Positions 58,495 to 64,000 of a DNA stretch of 64,000 nt are shown in pieces. The position numbers and the translations under genes are program-made. The first letter of the stretch is position 1. The number at the start of each line of letters is the position of its first letter. Under the pieces are notes generated by a model that was not told where the DNA came from, did no database searches, and worked only from the letters and a program-made list of their open reading frames with translations. The stretch comes from Tipula vernalis (taxonomy: Eukaryota > Arthropoda > Insecta > Diptera > Tipulidae), in contig OY282560.1 in NCBI GenBank assembly GCA_958295665.1, forward strand, positions 53,940,333 to 54,004,332, written 5' to 3'.

Positions 58495-61245
58495 TACCAT
58501 CTCTGAGGATATTCGGAAATGTTTATTTCAGCAATTTTGGAACTATTCATTAAGTTCTTAACTGTAGAATAGATGTAAATAAATAAATATTCTAGATTTC
58601 TTTTGTATTGCCAACAAGTTATTTGATGATTTTTTCTTATATTTATTTGTTTACTTTTGCGATTAATAAATAGAGATAAATTATGGAATAGTGTGATATT
58701 TTAATTGATTGATGGTGGTGTGATAGGTTGTGAAGTTCCGTTCGTTTTCAGTTTTGTTTGAATACATATATCTATCAACATAAAGTTTGTTGTGCCTCAT
58801 TCGAATAAGATGACAAAACAACCCTCCCTTACCCACTGAGGACTATCCTGTTTTATTCATCTGCTTACGAGATGAAACCAACACGGATTTTCTGTTAACG
58901 ATAAGGTCAATGAAAAATTATAGACCTTACGTTACACAAAGGACTAAATAAAGATCTAATTCAAATATATATCAGGTGCATGTAAGGATCGTAAATACCA
59001 GTACTTTTGAATTCGTGCATTGTTCAAAAATTTAGCCCCACAAGGCAATAAAATCAATTCCCAGATTAGAATTCGGCAACCAATACCAATTCTTTCCAGA
59101 CAAAATAAAAAATTCTTTCCAGATTCTCATGAGCTTTTTTTTTATTTTATTTTATTTTAAAATCATTTAAAAAATATATGATATTCTTAATCAAGAAAAT
59201 TGTTTACCATTCAAGCACTTAAGTTTTGATAAAACCTTTATACACAAGTAAGATGGAACAAAAAAAAAAAATATAATTATTATTATTACTTAAAGGAGAG
59301 AGCAGCAATATTATACAAAATATATAAAAGACACTTAAAATGCATAATACAAAAAGCTCCTATCCAGTATAATATACTCCTCGATATAGATATGTATCTC
59401 GTTGCTGAAGCACATGTACAGTACATTTTTTGCTTAATTTTATTTTTTTTTATTTCTCAATAAAATACTTCAAATTTAGTTATTTATTTATTTCGTTTAG
59501 TCTATACCATAGAAGATATTATTTCGGTAAATTTATAATGAACGTAAAAATATATAAGATCGCCATACCGGTTGTATCACCACCACTATACAACCACCAC
59601 CGCCGCCAAGAATAAATTAAATTAACGTTTTTTTTTTTTTTTTTTTTTGGCTGCACAAAATACAACACAAATGATATCAGAACGAGTTAAAGCTCTAAGA
59701 GCGACGAAATAAGCCCATATTATAAAAAATTATTAAAAACCATTAATTAATAGTTTCAATTGTGTGAAGAACTAATTTTTTATTTTATTTACATTTACAT
59801 CTCAGTTAAATGAACAAATTCTATTATGATAAAACTTAACAATACGCTTAAACACGCTTATACAAATGTTTTTTTTTTTTTTTTTTTTGTAGACTTTTTA
59901 AAGTCAAACAATAAGACGACAATGTCTCAATATATCTATCTGAAAAGCATTATAGAAAATGAGAAGGTACATACTCGTACGTATCTATTGTATATACCAA
60001 CTATGGCAAACATTTTGAAACTAAGTATTTTTTGCTTGTTTAGCTTTTGTTGTTTTGTCACACCGCATCATTCAATTGTAAAAACCTTATGTATGAGCAT
60101 AATATACACTAAATGCGATATGATTTTCAATTTTACTGAATATTATGCATATTATACAATAGTATAAAACTACAAACTATATTTACAACAAAAAATAAAA
60201 AAGGAAAACTTTTTTTTTATCATATTTTCTACTTAAAAAAAATTAAAATAAAATAAAAGAAAATATGAAAACTTCCTATTTCCGAAATTTTCTTCTTTTT
60301 CATTGCATTTTTTATTCCGGCTTTTTCGTTGTTCTTTTGTTTAGAAAGTTGTATAAAATGAAATACAAATTTACAACAAAAAAATAGGAAAAAGAAGAAG
60401 GATATAGTGCATAAATGTAATTTGGCTGCGATACATACAATCTGTATAATAAAGTGTAAAATATGCACAAAAATATGGCGCTCATTAAGGGGCAATACTT
60501 AATTAAGCGAGGAATAAACTCTTCTAAGATAACCTTGATCGTGGTTTATAGCTATAAAATATTGGCCAATGGTAGCGACGGGGACTTTTTTTATTCTTTT
60601 GGGCAGATGTGAACCCAAACTGTGCAGTTAAAAGTATATAAACCCGCATCTTCCTTCCTTACATTGAAGGAAGTTAGATGGATCAACGACTAATATGTCC
60701 AAACCATAAAAAAGCCATTTGTTTGCCTCACCATATCCTATCGAAAAACATGCACCGGATTCTAAGGTTTCATCCAAAAGGTACTAAATTATTATATTTA
60801 CAAAACAAAATTTAAATTAATTATTGGGCATAAAAGGTGCATAATGAGTGAATATGACTGAAAAATGAGTGAAAATCTATTGAAAATGAGAGCAAAATGA
60901 GGTGCATGAGGTGCGTTGTAAATATTATTCAAATTTATAAGTTTTCTTAATTTGTCGCCTTATATCAGGATTTTATGAACGCTAGAAGTCTGCAATTATC
61001 TAACCTTTTAACATACAAGGAAAGAAATAGAGAATATTGTTTGTCTTCCCAAATCCTTATCTGAAGGTCTGACCATATCGTTTAAGCTATATAGAAATGT
61101 GAATAACACTATTCAAAAAAAGCTTTAGCATTTATATTTTGCATTGACATTTTCCTCAATTGTATCATAATATCCTAGAATTCTCAAACAATTAGTTAAC
61201 AAAATGTTGTAAATTTTACTACATAAATTGTTGATTTTCATTGTT
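58495..61245. other. AT-rich spacer without recognised genes
   Basis: Poly-T/A tracts (59630-59648, 59871-59888), an inverted CTTCCTT...AAGGAAG near 60650-60672, and nothing coding with family resemblance. Confidence 0.5.
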
Positions 61246-61249
61246 TATG

Positions 61250-64000
61250 ATATTTTTTGTGTAGTTCCTGAGATGTCTGCGCTCCTTCGAAGAAATGATA
61301 TACATTTTTAATTTTACTTCAAAAATTGATGATTTACTAACAATAATTGTTGACTTACTAACATAAGTTATTGATTTACCAACAAAAGTTGTTGATTTAC
61401 ACACAAAAGTTGTTGATTTATCAACAAATGTTGTTGAATTTAATTATTTTTGGAAAGTATTGGGTGAATTCGATTTGCTGGTATATCTGCGCTCCTTCGA
61501 ATAAAAGTTGTTGATTTACCGACAAAAGTTGTTGATTTACACACAAAGTTGTTGGCTAAACCTTTAAAATGTTTGATTTACCAATAAAAGTTGTTGATTG
61601 ACCAACACAAGTTGTTGATTTACCAGCATAAGTTGTTGATTTAATTATTTTTGGAAAGTATTGTGTGATTTCGATTTTCTGGTATTTCTGTGCTCCTTCG
61701 AATCAAAGTTGTTGATTTACCAATAAAAGTTGTTGATTTACACTCAAAATTTTGTTGATTTACACACAAAAGTTGTTGATTTACAGACAAAAAATTGTTG
61801 ATTTGAATAAAAAGTTTTTGGTTTACACACATAAAATGTTTGATTTACCAACATAAGATGTTGATTTACCAACAAAAGTTGTTGATTTACTCACAAAAAT
61901 TGTTGATTTATCATCAAATTTTGTTGATTTTAATTATTTTCGGAAAGTGTTGAGTGAGTCCGATTTTCTGGTATTTTTGCGCTCCTTCGAATCAAAGTTG
62001 TTGATTTACCGACAAAAGTTGTTGATTTATACACAAAGTTGTTGGTTTACACATATAAAATGTTTGATTTACCAACAAAAATTGTTGATTGACCAACACA
62101 AGTTGTTGATTTACCAGCATAAGTTGTTGATTGTAATTATTTTTGGAAAGTGTTGTGTGAGTCCGATTTGCTGGTATTTTTGCGCTCCTTCGAATCAAAG
62201 TTGTTGATTTACCGACAAAAGTTGTTGATTTACACACAAAGTTGTTGGTTTACACATATAAAATATTTGATATACCAACAAAAGTTGTTGATTGACCAAC
62301 ACAAGTTGTTGATTTACCAGCATAAGTTGTTGATTTAATTATTTTTGGAAAGTATTTTGTGATTTCGATTTGCTGGTATTTCTGCGCTCCTTCGAAGAAA
62401 TGAAAAAAAATTTTAATTTTGCTTTAAAAATTGTTGATTTACCAACACAAGTTGTTGATTTACTCAGAAAAATTGTTGATTTATCATCAAATTTTGTTGA
62501 TTGTAATTATTTTTGGAAAGTGTGGTGTGAGTTCGATTTGCTGGTATTTTTGCGCTCCTTCGAATCAAAGCTGTTGATTTACCAACAAAAGCTGTTGATT
62601 TACACTCAAAATTTTGTTGATTTACACACAAAAGTTGTTGATTTACAGACAAAAAAATGTTGATTTACATAAAAAGTTTTTGGTTTACACACATAAAATG
62701 TTTGATTTACCAAAAAAAGTGGTTGAATTACCAACAAAAGTTATTGATTTACACTTAAATGTTGTTGATTTACACTCAAAAATTTGTTGATTTACCACCA
62801 AAAAAGGTTGATTTACCAACACAAGTTGTTGATTTACTCACAAAAATTGTTGATTTAACATCAAATTTTGTTGATTGCAATAATTTTTGGAAAGTGTTGT
62901 GCGAGTCCGATTTGCTGGAATTTTTGCGCTCCTTCGAATCAAATTTGTTGATTTACCGACAAAAGTTGTTGATTTAAACACAAAGTTGTTGGTTTACACA
63001 TATAAAATGTTTGATTTACCAACAAAAGTTGTTGATTGACCAACACAAGTTGTTGATTTACTCACAAAAATTGTTGATTTAACATCAAATTTTGTTGATT
63101 GTAATTATTTTTGGAAAGTGTTGTGTGAGTCCGATTGGTATTTTTGCGCTCCTTCGAATTAATGTTGTTGATTTACACACAAAGTTGTTGGTTTATACAT
63201 ACAATAAGGTTTGATATACCAACAAAAGTTGTTGATTGACTAACACAAATTGTTGATTTACCAGCATAAGTTGTTGATTTAATTATTTTTGGAAAGTATT
63301 GTGTGATTTCGATTTGCTGGTATCTCTGCGCTCCTTCGAAGATATGAAATAAATTTTTAATATTACTTCAAAAATTGTTGACTAGCCAACACAAGTTGTT
63401 GATTTATTAACATAAGTTGTTGATTTGCAAACAAAACTTTTGGTTTACACACATAAAATATATGATTTACCAACATAAGTTGTTGATTTACCAACAAAAG
63501 TTGTTGATTTATCAACAACAGTTGTTGATTTACACTTAAAAGTTGTTGATTTACACTCAAAAATTTGTTGATTTACTAACACAAGTTGTTGATTTACTCA
63601 CAAAAATTGTTGATTTAACATCAAATTTTGTTGATTGTAATTATTTTTGAAAAGTGTTGTGTGAGTCCGATTTGCTGGTATTTTTGCGCTCCTTCGAATC
63701 AAAGTTGTTGATTTACCGACAAAAGTTGTTGATTTACACACAAAGTTGTTGGTTAAAACATATAAAATGTTTGATTTACCAACAAAAGTTGTTGATTTAC
63801 ACTTAAAGTTATTGATTTACACTTAAAAGTTGCTGATTTACCAACACAAGTTGTTGATTTACCAACACAAGTTGTTGACTTACCAACATAAGTTTTTGAT
63901 TTACCAATAAAAGTGGTTGTTTTACACATAAAAGTTGTTGATTTAATAAAACCATGTTGATTTATCATCAAATTTTGTTGAATTTAATTATTTTTGGAAA
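61250..64000. repeat. composite satellite with ~20-bp units and a ~60-bp spacer core, runs off the window
   Basis: Short units of the type TTGTTGATTTACCAACAA (arms TTGTTG and CAACAA can pair) with variable linkers (ACACAAAAG, CAGCATAAG) are punctuated by a ~60-bp core (TTATTTTTGGAAAGTGTTGTG ... TGCGCTCCTTCGAA; the first part is shown shortened). The TGCGCTCCTTCGAA end of the core occurs about 11 times, near 61278, 61489, 61689, 61978, 62180, 62383, 62551, 62926, 63145, 63326 and 63686. The open frames here are repeat artefacts. Confidence 0.9.

Noticed and set aside
61250..64000. CRISPR-like look of ~20-bp repeats separated by short variable linkers
   Set aside because: Repeats are imperfect, linkers are only 6-10 bases and recur, no cas genes are present, and the sequence is eukaryotic. 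This is a satellite.

Overview
The window is eukaryotic, from the genome of an insect that is most probably a fly (Diptera: Brachycera). It is very AT-rich, spliceosomal introns interrupt the readable genes, TACATA/ATGTATGT-type simple sequence is common, and the retroelements are BEL/Pao, Ty3/gypsy and a LOA/I-like non-LTR family ending in (AACCT)n. I found no convincing host gene in 64 kb. Almost every readable protein belongs to a transposable element (TE), and elements are nested in one another. Species-level assignment is not possible from this sequence alone.

Layout. 1-4107: a MULE/NOF-like DNA transposon whose coding region joins a DDE transposase to a Ulp1/C48 cysteine protease and a C-terminal zinc finger. 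About five ~175-bp tandem repeats follow it, as in foldback elements, and it is flanked by 20-bp near-identical direct repeats. 4105-7875: decayed BEL/Pao retrotransposon with a tRNA-Phe-type primer-binding site. 7876-12074: decayed LOA/I-like non-LTR element. 12234-13680 (minus) and 15984-17098 (plus): two fragments of one gypsy family. 17105-20226 (minus): Helitron RepHel truncated in its helicase, joined abruptly to the second gypsy fragment. 21037-25605: a PIF/Harbinger transposon with 19-bp terminal inverted repeats (TIRs), TTA target duplication, a four-exon transposase and a Myb-like partner, inserted inside a tRNA-derived SINE dimer. 26025-27039: relic of a CMC/EnSpm transposase. 27040-30518: a 3.5-kb element bounded by almost perfect 103-bp inverted repeats with no recognisable protein. 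33391-34511: a foldback-like element. 40393-41231: C-terminus of a non-LTR ORF2. 41600-43870: an 11-bp/8-bp satellite complex. 47841-51766: a retroposed insertion with a 22-bp target duplication, carrying a 1.96-kb (AAAATT)n array and a reverse transcriptase C-terminus. 52216-58491: a nearly intact CMC/EnSpm-like transposon. 61250-64000: a composite satellite that runs off the right edge.

The strongest candidate for something new is the element at 52216-58491. One uninterrupted 807-residue transposase, with two N-terminal C2H2 fingers and a DDE-like core, lies beside a co-oriented multi-exon gene whose product begins with a SAM domain and continues with several conserved blocks. CACTS-type termini and subterminal repeats enclose both genes, so they probably form one two-gene transposition system. 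The SAM protein would stand where plant CACTA elements have TnpA. The second candidate is the transposase-protease-zinc-finger element at 21-4087, which looks like a foldback element carrying a SUMO-protease-like domain.
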